DNA of 64,000 bases from Saccharospirillaceae bacterium (GTDB lineage: Bacteria > Pseudomonadota > Gammaproteobacteria > Pseudomonadales > Oceanobacteraceae), in NCBI GenBank assembly GCA_021208685.1, contig JAJOJJ010000045.1, positions 1-64,000 on the forward strand, in the 5' to 3' direction. The notes under the pieces are model-generated. The model had not been told where the DNA came from. It saw only the letters and a program-made list of their open reading frames with translations, and made no database searches. This document shows, one piece after another, positions 1 through 8,705 of this stretch; within the stretch, counting starts at the first letter, position 1, and the number at the start of each line of letters is the position of its first letter. The position numbers were made by a program, and so were the translations under genes.

Positions 1-10
1 ACTATCTTTT

Positions 11-358
11 TCATTGCTTAGCTCTACCTTCTAACTCAGTGACTGTTTTATTTCTGTTGCCGTTGTATACTGCTACTGTAATATAATTGCCGACCCATGT
101 AATTTCTAAATCCGTTTTAACTTCCTCCATTTCGAGTGCATTAAATTCTACTGCTTTACAACTCGCTTCTTTTTTGCCAGTTGCAAATTTTTCGCGGCAA
201 CTTTTTGCAATGTGAGCTGCAGCAATGTCGCTTGTAACACCCTTCATACCTTGCAATATGCAATCGTCATAATCCTTAGGACTGAATAATGTCCAGGCGT
301 TTGAAACACTAGAATGAAGGACGAATAGAAAAAAGGAAGTCTTAACTATTTTATTCAT
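11..358 (-). CDS. small exported hypothetical protein
   Basis: 115 residues with an N-terminal signal peptide (hydrophobic core at about residues 8-20, small residues before WTLF), so the product is probably periplasmic. The mature part has three cysteines, in DDCIL, SCREKF and ASCKA, and a motif around GVTSDIAA. From memory, short exported proteins with a Cys - GVTSD - SCR.KF pattern recur on mobile DNA, but I cannot name a family or function. It lies in the AT-rich segment behind the integrase and reads in the same direction, so it is probably cargo of that element. The start ATG at 356-358 gives a good signal peptide. Confidence 0.6.
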   Translation of the reverse strand: MNKIVKTSFFLFVLHSSVSNAWTLFSPKDYDDCILQGMKGVTSDIAAAHIAKSCREKFATGKKEASCKAVEFNALEMEEVKTDLEITWVGNYITVAVYNGNRNKTVTELEGRAKQ

Positions 359-576
359 AAAAGTATCTTGTGTTTAGCTTAATTAGCATAGCAAATAAAA
401 TCCGAATTTTTCTGCAAATCTTCACGCAATAATTCGTTACAATTTTTACTAAAATCCTACTTAACCTCACATTACCTTCTGTTATTTCAACTAGGCTTTA
501 TGCCGATTCGCCAATGCTTCCATTTCAGCGTCAATTTATTCTACGGTCTTTATGTCAGTAAGTGATATTTCAGCCC

Positions 577-756
577 TCAACTTTTCTTTCTTTCGAGCAA
601 CATTCCTATTACGAATCCAATTAAAGCAAACGGAAGTCCAAAGCCAAGCATAAACGCAAGGTCGCTTATATTTCTAATTCCATAAAACTCTTGGCTTGCT
701 GTGTAAAATAGAACCCCAACAAACTCACCTATCCCAGCCATATTCCATCTGTTCAT
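577..756 (-). CDS. small membrane protein, 59 aa
   Basis: An ORF on the minus strand encodes 59 residues beginning MNRWNMAGIGEFVG and ending MLLERKKS. It has one clear membrane segment at about residues 33-54 (FMLGFGLP then FALIGFVIGML) and a positively charged tail, fitting a single-pass inner-membrane peptide with a cytoplasmic C-terminus. An internal ATG at 741 would give 54 residues. It starts only 10 bases past the stop of the exported gene at 767-1192 and reads the same way, so the two may be cotranscribed. Function unknown. It could be missed by length cut-offs. Confidence 0.45.
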   Translation of the reverse strand: MNRWNMAGIGEFVGVLFYTASQEFYGIRNISDLAFMLGFGLPFALIGFVIGMLLERKKS

Positions 757-766
757 TCTGTTGCCT

Positions 767-1192
767 TCAATTTTTGCAATCTCTTTTTGTCACTACATGA
801 TTTAGGACTTCTCGTCTGCTTGCACGGTCGTAATATGTGTAAATGACTCTCAGATTATGAACACGCATAAATGGTGCTAGCGAGCATGCAGAACTGGTTA
901 GAAAGGTCTTCGCTAATACTATTCGTTCTTCTCTATCAGATGTATTTGAAGCTAGTGAATCTGTAAAATAGGTAGAACTCAATTCCGTTCGATTAGGGTC
1001 ATACTGAACTTCTATTAATTGCACTATATCGTTGCTATGTTTTTCTCGCTCTGCTGTCATTTGCGATGCCATTTTCTCAAAGAAACTATCAACGTCTGCT
1101 TTTGATTGAGCTGATGCTAATGGCACATTCGCTGCGAATAGATACATGCAGAATAAAATACGAGATAAACTATGATGATTGATTATTTTCAT
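767..1192 (-). CDS. exported hypothetical protein
   Basis: 141 residues. An N-terminal signal peptide (hydrophobic stretch ILFCMYLFAANVPLA, cleavage probably after ASA) sends the product to the periplasm or beyond. The mature part is mostly helical by composition, with two cysteines (SSACS and KRDCKN) that could form a disulphide. No family recognised. It sits between the integrase and the small membrane gene at 577-756 on the same strand and shares their AT-rich composition, so it is likely cargo of the integrated element. Its start lies 57 bases beyond the integrase stop. Confidence 0.6.
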   Translation of the reverse strand: MKIINHHSLSRILFCMYLFAANVPLASAQSKADVDSFFEKMASQMTAEREKHSNDIVQLIEVQYDPNRTELSSTYFTDSLASNTSDREERIVLAKTFLTSSACSLAPFMRVHNLRVIYTYYDRASRREVLNHVVTKRDCKN

Positions 1193-1249
1193 AATGTGTC
1201 TTCGTTTTATCTGTAACCAAACTTACCATAACTCAATTTTTCTTGCAGT

Positions 1250-2620
1250 TCAACTATTTTTAGTCTTGCGTTTCTTGCTATTCGTTGCTGCAGCTGCCTT
1301 CTTCACCTTTTTACTCTCATACTCCGCATCCACCACACTGCCTGCAGCAATTAGTCTATTTGTCTCTTCACCACGTAGTTGCTCAATAGCTTGCACAACT
1401 TTGAGGTGGCTGTAGTGCTTTTCAATCATTCCAACACTGGTGCCCATTTGCTTTGCCAATGTGTGTATGGGCACACGGTCATGTGTTAGTGCTAGCGTTG
1501 CGTAAGTATGACGAAGACTGTAGAAAACTCGCTTTTGTCCAGTTCGCTTGTCTATCAACAAACTGTGCTCGTCTAAGTAGCTTTCAAACATCTGCTGAAA
1601 GCTGTTTAGCTCCCTTCCATCCTCAACCTTAAACACTTTGTCATCATTGTTGGCTTTGGTGAGCTTTGCAAAAGGATTTACTACGCTGTCGTCGATGTCA
1701 TAGTTGCGTTTGGCAATACGCTCAAGCACTCGCACTGTTCGTGTCATTCCAACAATCGTGCGTGTGCCAGTTTTACCAGTCACAGTCATTTCAACACTGC
1801 GATTAAGGTTAGCTAGCTCAATTGCATCGCCCTCCTCGTCCACCAGTCCTGTGTTTGTAATGACTGGTTTTATGGCGAATTTAATTTGTCGCCACTTTAA
1901 GTCAAGCAGCTCTTTGCCAGGTCGTGCACCAGTATCAACTAGCATTTCCACATAGTCACGTAACACAGCTCGCATTGCTCGGCTTTTTTCGTTGCGTGCT
2001 CGTTCTACCCACGCTTCCAAGTTGTGCAGCACTGCTCGCAACTCTTCTAATTCAAATGCTGGTCGCCTATCACCAGCTTTGCCTTTTGCGTCAAGCTTGG
2101 GTCGATTTGCTTCCGTTAAAAAGCCACGTATTACTGCTTCGTCAAACACACGATTTAGTGCAGCATTGTGCGTAAGGATTGTGCTTTTGCTTGGCACTTT
2201 TTCCATTAGCTCAATACGGCGTGCTTCAAACTCGTCTAATGCACTGCTGTCAATGTTGGTGATGTTGCGATTACCTAGTATTGGGATTAAGTAATCTTCA
2301 ATCACTCGCTTGTAGTCTTTGTATGAAACTTTGCCTTGCTTGTTTGCCAACTCTGCATCCATACGCTGAATAGCTAGTTGGGCAACATTTCTAAATCGTC
2401 TTGTTACGACAGGCAAGTTTGAACGCAAGCGTATCTCAGCTTCAATCTTCAGCTCACTTGCCGCTTGCTTTGCTAGCTTTAAGTCTCGCTGTTTAGTTGA
2501 CGCACGCTGCCATACGCCCCCCACTTTGTAACGACACTGCCAAATAGCACTACGCTCTCGTCTGTATATGACAAGCTCGTTTGGCATTAGCACGTGGGTT
2601 GTGTCAGCTTTGTCGGGCAT
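1250..2620 (-). CDS. tyrosine-type site-specific recombinase (integrase)
   Basis: 456 residues, the size of island integrases with an N-terminal arm-binding domain, a core-binding domain (about 75-170) and a C-terminal catalytic domain. Visible catalytic elements are the first Arg in DTGARPGKELLDL, box II SLRHTYATLAL (HxxR-type, with Tyr in place of the first His) and the nucleophile Tyr in EKHYSHLK. The C-terminus is lysine-rich (KKVKKAAAATNSKKRK). It should catalyse integration and excision of the element. Its start faces a tRNA-Ile2 fragment 155 bp away, the normal position for a tRNA-targeting integrase. No excisionase gene is visible nearby. It looks intact. Confidence 0.92.
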   Translation of the reverse strand: MPDKADTTHVLMPNELVIYRRERSAIWQCRYKVGGVWQRASTKQRDLKLAKQAASELKIEAEIRLRSNLPVVTRRFRNVAQLAIQRMDAELANKQGKVSYKDYKRVIEDYLIPILGNRNITNIDSSALDEFEARRIELMEKVPSKSTILTHNAALNRVFDEAVIRGFLTEANRPKLDAKGKAGDRRPAFELEELRAVLHNLEAWVERARNEKSRAMRAVLRDYVEMLVDTGARPGKELLDLKWRQIKFAIKPVITNTGLVDEEGDAIELANLNRSVEMTVTGKTGTRTIVGMTRTVRVLERIAKRNYDIDDSVVNPFAKLTKANNDDKVFKVEDGRELNSFQQMFESYLDEHSLLIDKRTGQKRVFYSLRHTYATLALTHDRVPIHTLAKQMGTSVGMIEKHYSHLKVVQAIEQLRGEETNRLIAAGSVVDAEYESKKVKKAAAATNSKKRKTKNS

Positions 2621-3191
2621 AGCAACACTGTAGTTTCAGTGCTGCAAAAGGTCAAATAAACTTAGTGTGCAAGCAAAAAATTAGCCCACAAAAGTGTGTA
2701 AGCGGTGTGCAAGCAGTTTTTGGCTGTGGTGACTGCTGATAAAATCACGTAAATTATTGTTTTTATTGAGAAATTTGGTGGCCCCCCTCGGAGTCGAACC
2801 GAGCACCAACGGATTATGAGAAAAAAATGGTAAATTTACTTCAATAGAATCAATGGCTTACAAAACAAAAGACAAACTGTAGAAGCGAATGTAGAAGCAA
2901 CCTGTTCAAACCAAGCCATCATATTATCGAATAAAAAATCGCTCTCAATCTGTGCTTTTGCTAGCCAAGGCATAAGCGGCGCACCCTTCACAAAATAGCA
3001 TAAGGCCCATGACCTTACTCATCATGAAGTCAGCTGAGCGCGATCGGTGCGTGACAAACACCCTTCTTCATATTTAATTTATGCGATGGCGCCCATTGTC
3101 GGTAGCGACTAAGGATCGATCAGGACAACTCTTTGTGTCAACTAAACTAGGCTATCTTAGCCTTCAACCAGCAAAACATTTAACCATTGCA
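2621..3191. other. gene-poor stretch between integrase and kinase
   Basis: AT-rich DNA between the integrase start and the histidine kinase stop. It contains the tRNA-Ile2 fragment at 2776-2820 and otherwise only very short reading frames that I could not support. The integrase promoter should lie in 2640-2775. The stretch 2821-3190 is a candidate arm of a second integrated element. Confidence 0.6.
2776..2820 (-). other. 3' fragment of tRNA-Ile2(CAU): attachment core
   Basis: Read on the minus strand, this is the 3' half of a tRNA. It has the anticodon loop CTCATAA, the 3' side of the anticodon stem, a complete T arm (CTCGG/CCGAG around TTCGACT) and an acceptor strand ending in GGGGCC-ACCA with encoded CCA. 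The acceptor pairs with GGCCCC, which fits tRNA-Ile2 (CAU, lysidine-type) rather than elongator or initiator tRNA-Met. The 5' half is missing: bases after 2820 are a run of A and unrelated sequence. A fragment from the anticodon loop to the 3' end beside an integrase is the classic footprint of recombination in a tRNA gene. Confidence 0.75.
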
Positions 3192-5066
3192 TCACAACTT
3201 CAATGGCCAGTAAACACGCATGATCACTTGTGTATCAGTCACTTGAGGGTCAACACGCCCCCCCACCAACTTGAGCACATCCTGCACGATGTTTAAGCCC
3301 AAGCCACTGCCTACTTTGGCGCGCGAAGTTGGTGCTCGAAAGTACTTGCCAAACCATAAAGTCGGATCACTGTTGTGACGGCTGTAAATCACATTACTTA
3401 CTTTCAACTCCAAACCAAGACCCATGTTTTTCAGTGTCACTTGAACTGGCTTGCTAGAGGCGCCGTACTTGATAGCATTGCTCAACAAATTAGACAATAC
3501 AGTTTGAAAAAGCAATTGATCTAAGTTTACTTCGAGCGAATACGGAGCGTGAACCACGATTCTGTCGGGCGCCTCACACTGTGCCGCCACCTGCTTGACA
3601 AGGAGGGCCACATCGACCCTTTGGTTTTGTACAGGCTGCAAACCCTCGTCGAGCTTGGCAGCCAAGGCTACGCGGTCAATTACTTGGTCTATGTCAATTA
3701 CCGCACTCGAAGCATGCTGACGCATGCTATCAGTCGGGTCACGCGTGCCTAGCATCATCCGAATAACCGAAAGCGGTGTTTTTAACTCATGTGTCAACAT
3801 CGAAATGAACCCCCGCTGCGTGGCCCGTGCCTGAGTTTCGCTCACTAGCTTTGCTTTAGTCTCTGCAGCAGCCAACTCCATGGCCTGATAAGCCTGTTGT
3901 TGCAGCCATGTCCTGCGCAAAAACATCAACTGAAGCACCAAAAAAGTGAGTGCCAAGCCAATTTGGTAGCCAAACATCAACCAATATGTACCCGGCAACA
4001 CTCCCATAAGCGCGAGTGTGGCCGACACATGCGCAAATATGGCTGTACTCAAAGCCAGAAAAATATACAAAGCCAGTGAGTCATGCAAAAACACAAGCTG
4101 TACTGCACGCGCCAAACCGATGAGCAAACACATAATGTAGAAAGGTAATAACACCTTCATACCTTGAGTGAAATGCCCGGCCAGCACAAAACCAATGAAG
4201 CTAAAACACACCAAAAATCCTATAAGGTATGGCCAAGCAATCACTTTTTGAGCCTGATGAATTTTTAAGCTCAAACCAAAAACAAAAAGCGACAGACAAC
4301 CCGTTAGCCAATTTGTAACAGATTGCCAATGGTTTGCTACAGCAGGAACATTGGGAAATAAAAACTCTGCCACAAAACCGTTGACTCCAAGCAGGTGAAC
4401 CACCGCTGCACCCAAATAAAACGTATAAGCCCAACCCAATGCGTCCCAAGCAAAACCGCTACGAGAAAAATTGATGAGTAAAGCGGTAAACAGTAGAGCA
4501 ATAAGAGATGCTAAAGCAGCATATTCCCGATTAGACGTTTTTAACAAGTCTGTGTATTGGCCAATTCTGAGTACCAACATGGAGGCGCTCTCTGTTTGCA
4601 AACGGATATAGACCGTCAAGGGCTCATTCGATATGAACTCCACTGGTTGAATGAAGTTACGGTGAGCAATTAAACGTTCACTAAACCGCAACGTATCCCC
4701 ATGCCTAAACTCTTGCCATCCGCCGTTTTTTGCGGGTAGGTAAAATCGCACGTCATCTAAATAGGATGGCTGTACCTCCAAGTAAAGCGTAGCTAATGTT
4801 CCTTGGGGCTTCAACTGAGGTTGTAGAGTAGCTTTAATCCAATGCACCTTGTGCGTGTAGCCTTGTGACAAACCATACTTTAAAGGACTGAAGGCAGCTT
4901 GTGCCTCAGGAGCGCTCACTTGTTCGATTGAGGCTTCCCCTGCATCATCAACCCAAAAAGACGTGCCTAACATTTGCATGGCATGGCTTGAAACCGCCCA
5001 AAAGAGAGGAAAAACGAACAACAAGAACTTTATGTTATTGAATAATCGGCACATGTTAAGACACAT
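3192..5066 (-). CDS. 7TMR-DISM sensor histidine kinase (orphan)
   Basis: 624 residues. It has a signal peptide (to about 29), an extracytoplasmic beta-rich 7TMR-DISMED2-like domain (about 40-175), seven predicted membrane helices (about 180-390), a short coiled coil, a HisKA domain with H-box MLTHELKTPLSV, and a HATPase_c domain with N-box NLLSNAIKYG and G-box GSGLGLNIV. It should sense an external ligand, perhaps a carbohydrate as proposed for the DISM family, and autophosphorylate. No response regulator is encoded within several kilobases, so its partner is elsewhere. A start at 5054 (MCRLF) is equally good. The region around it is accessory DNA, so it was probably acquired. Confidence 0.88.
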   Translation of the reverse strand: MCLNMCRLFNNIKFLLFVFPLFWAVSSHAMQMLGTSFWVDDAGEASIEQVSAPEAQAAFSPLKYGLSQGYTHKVHWIKATLQPQLKPQGTLATLYLEVQPSYLDDVRFYLPAKNGGWQEFRHGDTLRFSERLIAHRNFIQPVEFISNEPLTVYIRLQTESASMLVLRIGQYTDLLKTSNREYAALASLIALLFTALLINFSRSGFAWDALGWAYTFYLGAAVVHLLGVNGFVAEFLFPNVPAVANHWQSVTNWLTGCLSLFVFGLSLKIHQAQKVIAWPYLIGFLVCFSFIGFVLAGHFTQGMKVLLPFYIMCLLIGLARAVQLVFLHDSLALYIFLALSTAIFAHVSATLALMGVLPGTYWLMFGYQIGLALTFLVLQLMFLRRTWLQQQAYQAMELAAAETKAKLVSETQARATQRGFISMLTHELKTPLSVIRMMLGTRDPTDSMRQHASSAVIDIDQVIDRVALAAKLDEGLQPVQNQRVDVALLVKQVAAQCEAPDRIVVHAPYSLEVNLDQLLFQTVLSNLLSNAIKYGASSKPVQVTLKNMGLGLELKVSNVIYSRHNSDPTLWFGKYFRAPTSRAKVGSGLGLNIVQDVLKLVGGRVDPQVTDTQVIMRVYWPLKL

Positions 5067-5323
5067 TCAAACCCACAAGGTAAATTCAAGCACGAAGTGC
5101 CATCAAGACCAGCCGGTCGAAGTGGATGAAGCAACTCAATGTACAAACACCTCAGACCAGAAAAAATATGCCAGGTCTAAAGCCTGCTGGTGCCCATTAC
5201 ACACGATGCCGAGATTAACCTCCTTCTGGGGCCTCTCTAAATTGAGTTAACACCTAAGAGCCGTATTCTCTGACTCATCCCCGTCCAACTAATTGGAGGG
5301 TAATCTACACTGTTACCAATTAT

Positions 5324-6840
5324 TTATTTACTCACTCTATTGAGATTGAGTATAAAAAATCCTCGGCTACCATCTCGCATCTGAACCGAGACTCGAATTG
5401 TCGGCAACGAATCAACACCTTCTGGAATCACTCCGAGTAATGCCCCAATAGTGGTGTCTAACAACAACCAAGGTGGCATAGGAGAACCATCTACAAGCGT
5501 AGAGGAAGTTAAACGGCCACCAGTAATCAAATCGGACAAAGACACACTAAACCGTTCACCAGGGCTCAGGGCCACGCGAAGGGGTAACACGGGCAACAAT
5601 GCTGCCCCCATTCCTGCGCCTTCCATACCCGATAAAGGTGCTGGACCAAAGGCGAGGTTCGCCAATGGGTCGTTGCCCACCAGCAAAGCTGACACCACAC
5701 CATCAGCAGCCATGGCCGACTGTTCGGCAACCAGTGCTGTGGCCAGGGTGGTGTTGGCCGGAGCCCTTGCACCCACCGTGGCCCCACCCGGCTGACGGAC
5801 GGCCTGATCCGGGTCGAGCAAGACCGCAGTGGTGATGTACCCGTTGCCTCGTTCGGCCACGCTACCAGGCGGGTAATTGTCGTAGAGCGTTCGCAAGCGA
5901 CGGAAGTCGAAAGACATGCCATCAAAACGGTCCGTCAGGAGCGGGTTGTCGTCGTACACCAACCAACGGCCATTCGGTGCAGTCAGCGCAGCAGCGCCGT
6001 CCTGGTTGGTGAAGTGGCGTGTGGCAGCGAGCACCAAGGCCTGATCGCCAACGGCATTGGCAGTGACTCCTTGTGCCAAAGTCAGGTTGGCACCGGTGCG
6101 GACCCATACGGCACCAGCCGTATCGATCCCATTGACACCACCTACAGTACCGATGGTCACCGACCCGGTATCACGATAACGGAAATCACCGCTCGGCGTA
6201 ACCGCCGCCGCGATCGTGTCGACATGGTTACTGCCAGTGGTCATGTCCACGTTGCCGGCCGCATTGACCCGCATGGCGGCGGCCGTGATATTACCGGCCT
6301 GTTGGTTAATCCCACCGCCGCTGTCAAGGAGCAACGCATGCCCGGGCAGCCAGACCGGAAAGATCGCCCACCGTCCCGATGGCAAACCCCGCAGTGTTGT
6401 TGAAGGCAATATCACCGGCCGTCGTTGCCGCTGCCAGGGTGGCGACAGTGTTGTTCTTGTCCAGGTCGACACCACTGAGCGCGCGCACGGACAAACCCTG
6501 GGCGCTTACGATGCCATCAGCAGCACTGGTACGGACTTGGCCGCCAACCGACTGCAGCGTGACATCGCCAGCAACCACACCAGTATCCACGCCTTGAGCC
6601 AGGATCAGATCCTTGTCGTCCGCAGTATCCAGGCTACGCAAGGTGATGTTGCCACCATTCGTGCTTACGCCATTCAGGCTATCGACGGTACCAACCGTAA
6701 AGCCATCCTTATTGGTAAAGACAAAACTCTGATCGGCCGCCGTCACTGCAGCAGCGAGTGTTTGAACGTCGTTATTGCTGCTGCCCAAGGCAGAACTATC
6801 ACGTGCCCGCACTGCGAGGGGTGTCTGCAACGATAGCGCC
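5324..6840 (-). pseudogene. filamentous-haemagglutinin-like adhesin, 3' remnant with frameshift
   Basis: Two overlapping minus-strand frames (6840 to 6324, then to the stop at 5324) together make the C-terminus of a large exported adhesin. The repeat motif GF.IGTV..L.G occurs at least three times (DGFTVGTVDSLNG, AGFAIGTVGDLSG, GSVTIGTVGGVNG) in about 110-residue units typical of FHA-type beta-helix proteins. These are followed by the characteristic NGRWLVYDDNP segment and an Ig/cadherin-like end with MPPWLLLD. The frame shifts by one base around 6338-6350, between GDLSGLA and GHALLLDSG. The N-terminal secretion domain is absent, and the fragment begins where the MocR remnant ends. It is a non-functional relic. 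Confidence 0.72.
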
Positions 6841-7019
6841 CGGCTCGGTGTTTTCCCTGGGGGGGCGGGCTGGATAAATTCGTTCGCCTGCCTTGGACTC
6901 GGCCGGCAAACGAGTTGCAGGATGCCGTCGAGCGTATCGCCATCGCATGGCATCGCATTGAGCAACATGGCCACCACGGACATCCAACCCCCACACACGG
7001 GCGGTTCATCGTCGTCTAA
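6833..7019 (+). pseudogene. MocR/aminotransferase-fold regulator, C-terminal fragment
   Basis: Plus-strand reading from about 6833 gives ATIAPGSVFSLGG. After a one-base shift in a run of seven G at about 6859-6865 it continues LDKFVRLPWTRPANEL, then QDAVERIAIAWHRIEQ, to a TAA at 7017-7019. The APGxxF...RLP.T.P.xEL...V.R.A pattern is the C-terminus of GntR-family MocR regulators with a fold-type I aminotransferase domain. Everything upstream is replaced by the FHA remnant. Both truncation and frameshift make it non-functional. It faces the tetR gene. Confidence 0.55.
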
Positions 7020-7037
7020 GCGATGACCTCGGCTGAT

Positions 7038-7628
7038 TCAGGCCTCGAATCCCAACGCCGTGAACGCATGCCGCGTGATCGCCTCCAGTGTGCGCCGGCT
7101 GGGCCGGGTCTTGGCCAGGACATTGAGTCCTTGCGTCGTGCATACGAGAAATACGGCCGCTTCGGCCGCATCGACGTCCCGCGATAGTTCTCCCGCTTGC
7201 TTTGCCCGCTCGATCGCGCCAGATAGGGCCGTTTCCAGCCTGGCCAGGTGGAGTTGGAAGGCTTCGCTGATCTGCGGATCATTCATGGCGAACTCAACGA
7301 TCGAGTTCGTCACAAGGCATCCCCAGCGCCGTTTGCCGTCCAGCATCGCTTCGATGAGCGCCGCGTAGTAGTCGGCAATCCCGGCCCGACCGGACGGATT
7401 GCTGTTCAGGCGCGCGATCGTCTCTCGCGACATGGACGCCATGTAGCTCTTCAAAGCCTCGATGAAGAGGCCGTGCTTGTCACCGAAGGCGGCGTAGACG
7501 CTGCCCGGGTTGAGCCCGGTGACCCGGCAGATCTCCTGCATGCCAGCCCCGTCATAGCCCCGCTCCCAGAAGACGTCCACCGCGCTTTCAAGCACCGCAT
7601 CGCGGTCAAAGTTTCGTACTCGGCCCAT
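7038..7628 (-). CDS. TetR/AcrR-family transcriptional regulator
   Basis: 196 residues. The N-terminal TetR helix-turn-helix is clear: FDRDAVLESAVDVFWERGYD, then GAGMQEICRVTGLNPGSVYAAFGDKHGLF (about residues 6-53). The C-terminal domain carries the CLVTNSIVEFA..DP pattern of the C-terminal fold found in YxaF/LmrA-type regulators. It is divergent from the reductase-hydrolase-transporter cluster starting at 7742. A perfect inverted repeat lies just upstream of that cluster, so it probably represses it and perhaps itself. The inducer is unknown. GC content is higher than in the integrase segment. Confidence 0.9.
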   Translation of the reverse strand: MGRVRNFDRDAVLESAVDVFWERGYDGAGMQEICRVTGLNPGSVYAAFGDKHGLFIEALKSYMASMSRETIARLNSNPSGRAGIADYYAALIEAMLDGKRRWGCLVTNSIVEFAMNDPQISEAFQLHLARLETALSGAIERAKQAGELSRDVDAAEAAVFLVCTTQGLNVLAKTRPSRRTLEAITRHAFTALGFEA

Positions 7629-7708
7629 GGCTTTTGATGATTAATCAATCAAGAATTTTCACATGACTCAAGCATACATTGCCATGAAGACTTGTTGAAG
7701 CTAGAATT

Positions 7709-7730
7709 TTCTTGAATTCATATTCAAGAA
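7709..7730. promoter_or_regulatory. perfect 9-bp inverted repeat, likely TetR operator
   Basis: Half-sites TTCTTGAAT (7709-7717) and ATTCAAGAA (7722-7730) are separated by TCAT. The site ends 12 bp before the preferred start (7742) of the first gene of the divergent cluster. Another TCAAGAATTTT half-site-like sequence lies near 7649-7660, close to the tetR start. Position and symmetry suit a TetR dimer. The site covers the alternative upstream start at 7712, which argues for translation from 7742. Confidence 0.55.
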
Positions 7731-7741
7731 TGGAGCCGTGG

Positions 7742-8662
7742 ATGAAGATCGCGATCATGGGCACCGGAGGCGTAGGTGGTTATTTCGGAGCCAAACTGGC
7801 CCTCGGAGGCAACGACGTCAGCTTCATTGCCAGAGGGGCGCACCTGGCTGCCATCCAGTCCCAAGGCCTCACTGTGCGCAGTCCGCTAGGGGACATGCAT
7901 GTCCCCACGCCCAGAGCAACCGACACGCCGTCGGACGTCGGGCCAGTCGATGTCGTTCTGTTCGGTGTCAAGCTTTGGGATACCGAGACGGCCGCCAACG
8001 CGATCAAGCCGCTGATCGGACCCGAAACGATGGTGATCTCCTTCCAGAACGGGGTGATCAAGGACGAATTGCTGAGAGCCACGCTCGGAGAAAAGCCGGT
8101 AGCAGGTGGCGTTTGCTACATCGCGGCCACCATCGAGGCCCCGGGCGTCATCGGTCATGCCAACAACCTGCAGAAGCTGGTCTTTGGCGAGTACGGCGGC
8201 CATCGCAGCGCGCGTATCGAGCGCTTCCATCGAGCCTGCATCCAGTCGGGGATCGACGCCGAGATCAGCGACGACATTGCCAGAGTGATCTGGGAGAAGT
8301 TCGTCTTCCTGGTTGGCCTGTCGGCGACCACCGCGTCCACACGGCGCCCGATAGGCGTGGTGCGCGGCAACTCGGCCTCCCGCAAGTTGCTCGAAGGCGT
8401 CATGCAGGAGGTGGTCGACGTCGGACGTGCTGAAGGCGTCAACCTCGCCACTGACTTTGCCCTGGACCGGCTTCGCTTCTGCGACCAACTGCCCGCCGAC
8501 ATGACTGCTTCCATGTTGCGCGACCTGGAACGCGGAAACCGGCTGGAGGTGCAGTGGCTCAGCGGCGACGTCAGCAGCAGAGGCCGACGGCTCGGCGTGC
8601 CCACGCCGCGAAATTCAGTGGTCTGCGAAATCCTTGCGGTTCATGCGGACGGAGCGCAGTGA
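7742..8662 (+). CDS. ketopantoate reductase family (ApbA/PanE-like) oxidoreductase
   Basis: Starting at 7742 gives about 306 residues with an N-terminal Rossmann motif at the very start (MKIAIMGTGGVGGYFGAKLA), as usual in PanE. The NADP-type segment, the FQNGV loop (about 100-106), the central GG.CYI.A motif and a C-terminal helical domain with the EK..FL..LSA.TA pattern are all present. The family reduces 2-oxo acids such as ketopantoate with NADPH. Because a hydrolase and an exporter follow, this copy may act in a catabolic or detoxifying step rather than in pantothenate synthesis. A GGAG lies 5-9 bases before the ATG. Confidence 0.85.
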   Translation: MKIAIMGTGGVGGYFGAKLALGGNDVSFIARGAHLAAIQSQGLTVRSPLGDMHVPTPRATDTPSDVGPVDVVLFGVKLWDTETAANAIKPLIGPETMVISFQNGVIKDELLRATLGEKPVAGGVCYIAATIEAPGVIGHANNLQKLVFGEYGGHRSARIERFHRACIQSGIDAEISDDIARVIWEKFVFLVGLSATTASTRRPIGVVRGNSASRKLLEGVMQEVVDVGRAEGVNLATDFALDRLRFCDQLPADMTASMLRDLERGNRLEVQWLSGDVSSRGRRLGVPTPRNSVVCEILAVHADGAQ

Positions 8663-8705
8663 GTCATCAGTGATTGTTTCTGCCCTTTCAACATGAGGAA
8701 GTGCC

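Noticed and set aside
2945..3022. 25-codon minus-strand ORF (MSKVMGLMLFCEG...)
   Set aside because: Too short, no ribosome site and no known relative.
3081..3296. 71-codon plus-strand ORF at the 3' end of the kinase gene
   Set aside because: Overlaps the kinase C-terminus antisense and has no ribosome site.
6216..6836. 206-codon plus-strand ORF opposite the adhesin relic
   Set aside because: Low-complexity shadow of the FHA repeats; the minus strand carries recognisable motifs.
7738..8433. 231-codon ORF overlapping the ketopantoate-reductase-like gene
   Set aside because: Arg-rich shadow in a GC-rich gene; the other frame has a perfect Rossmann motif.
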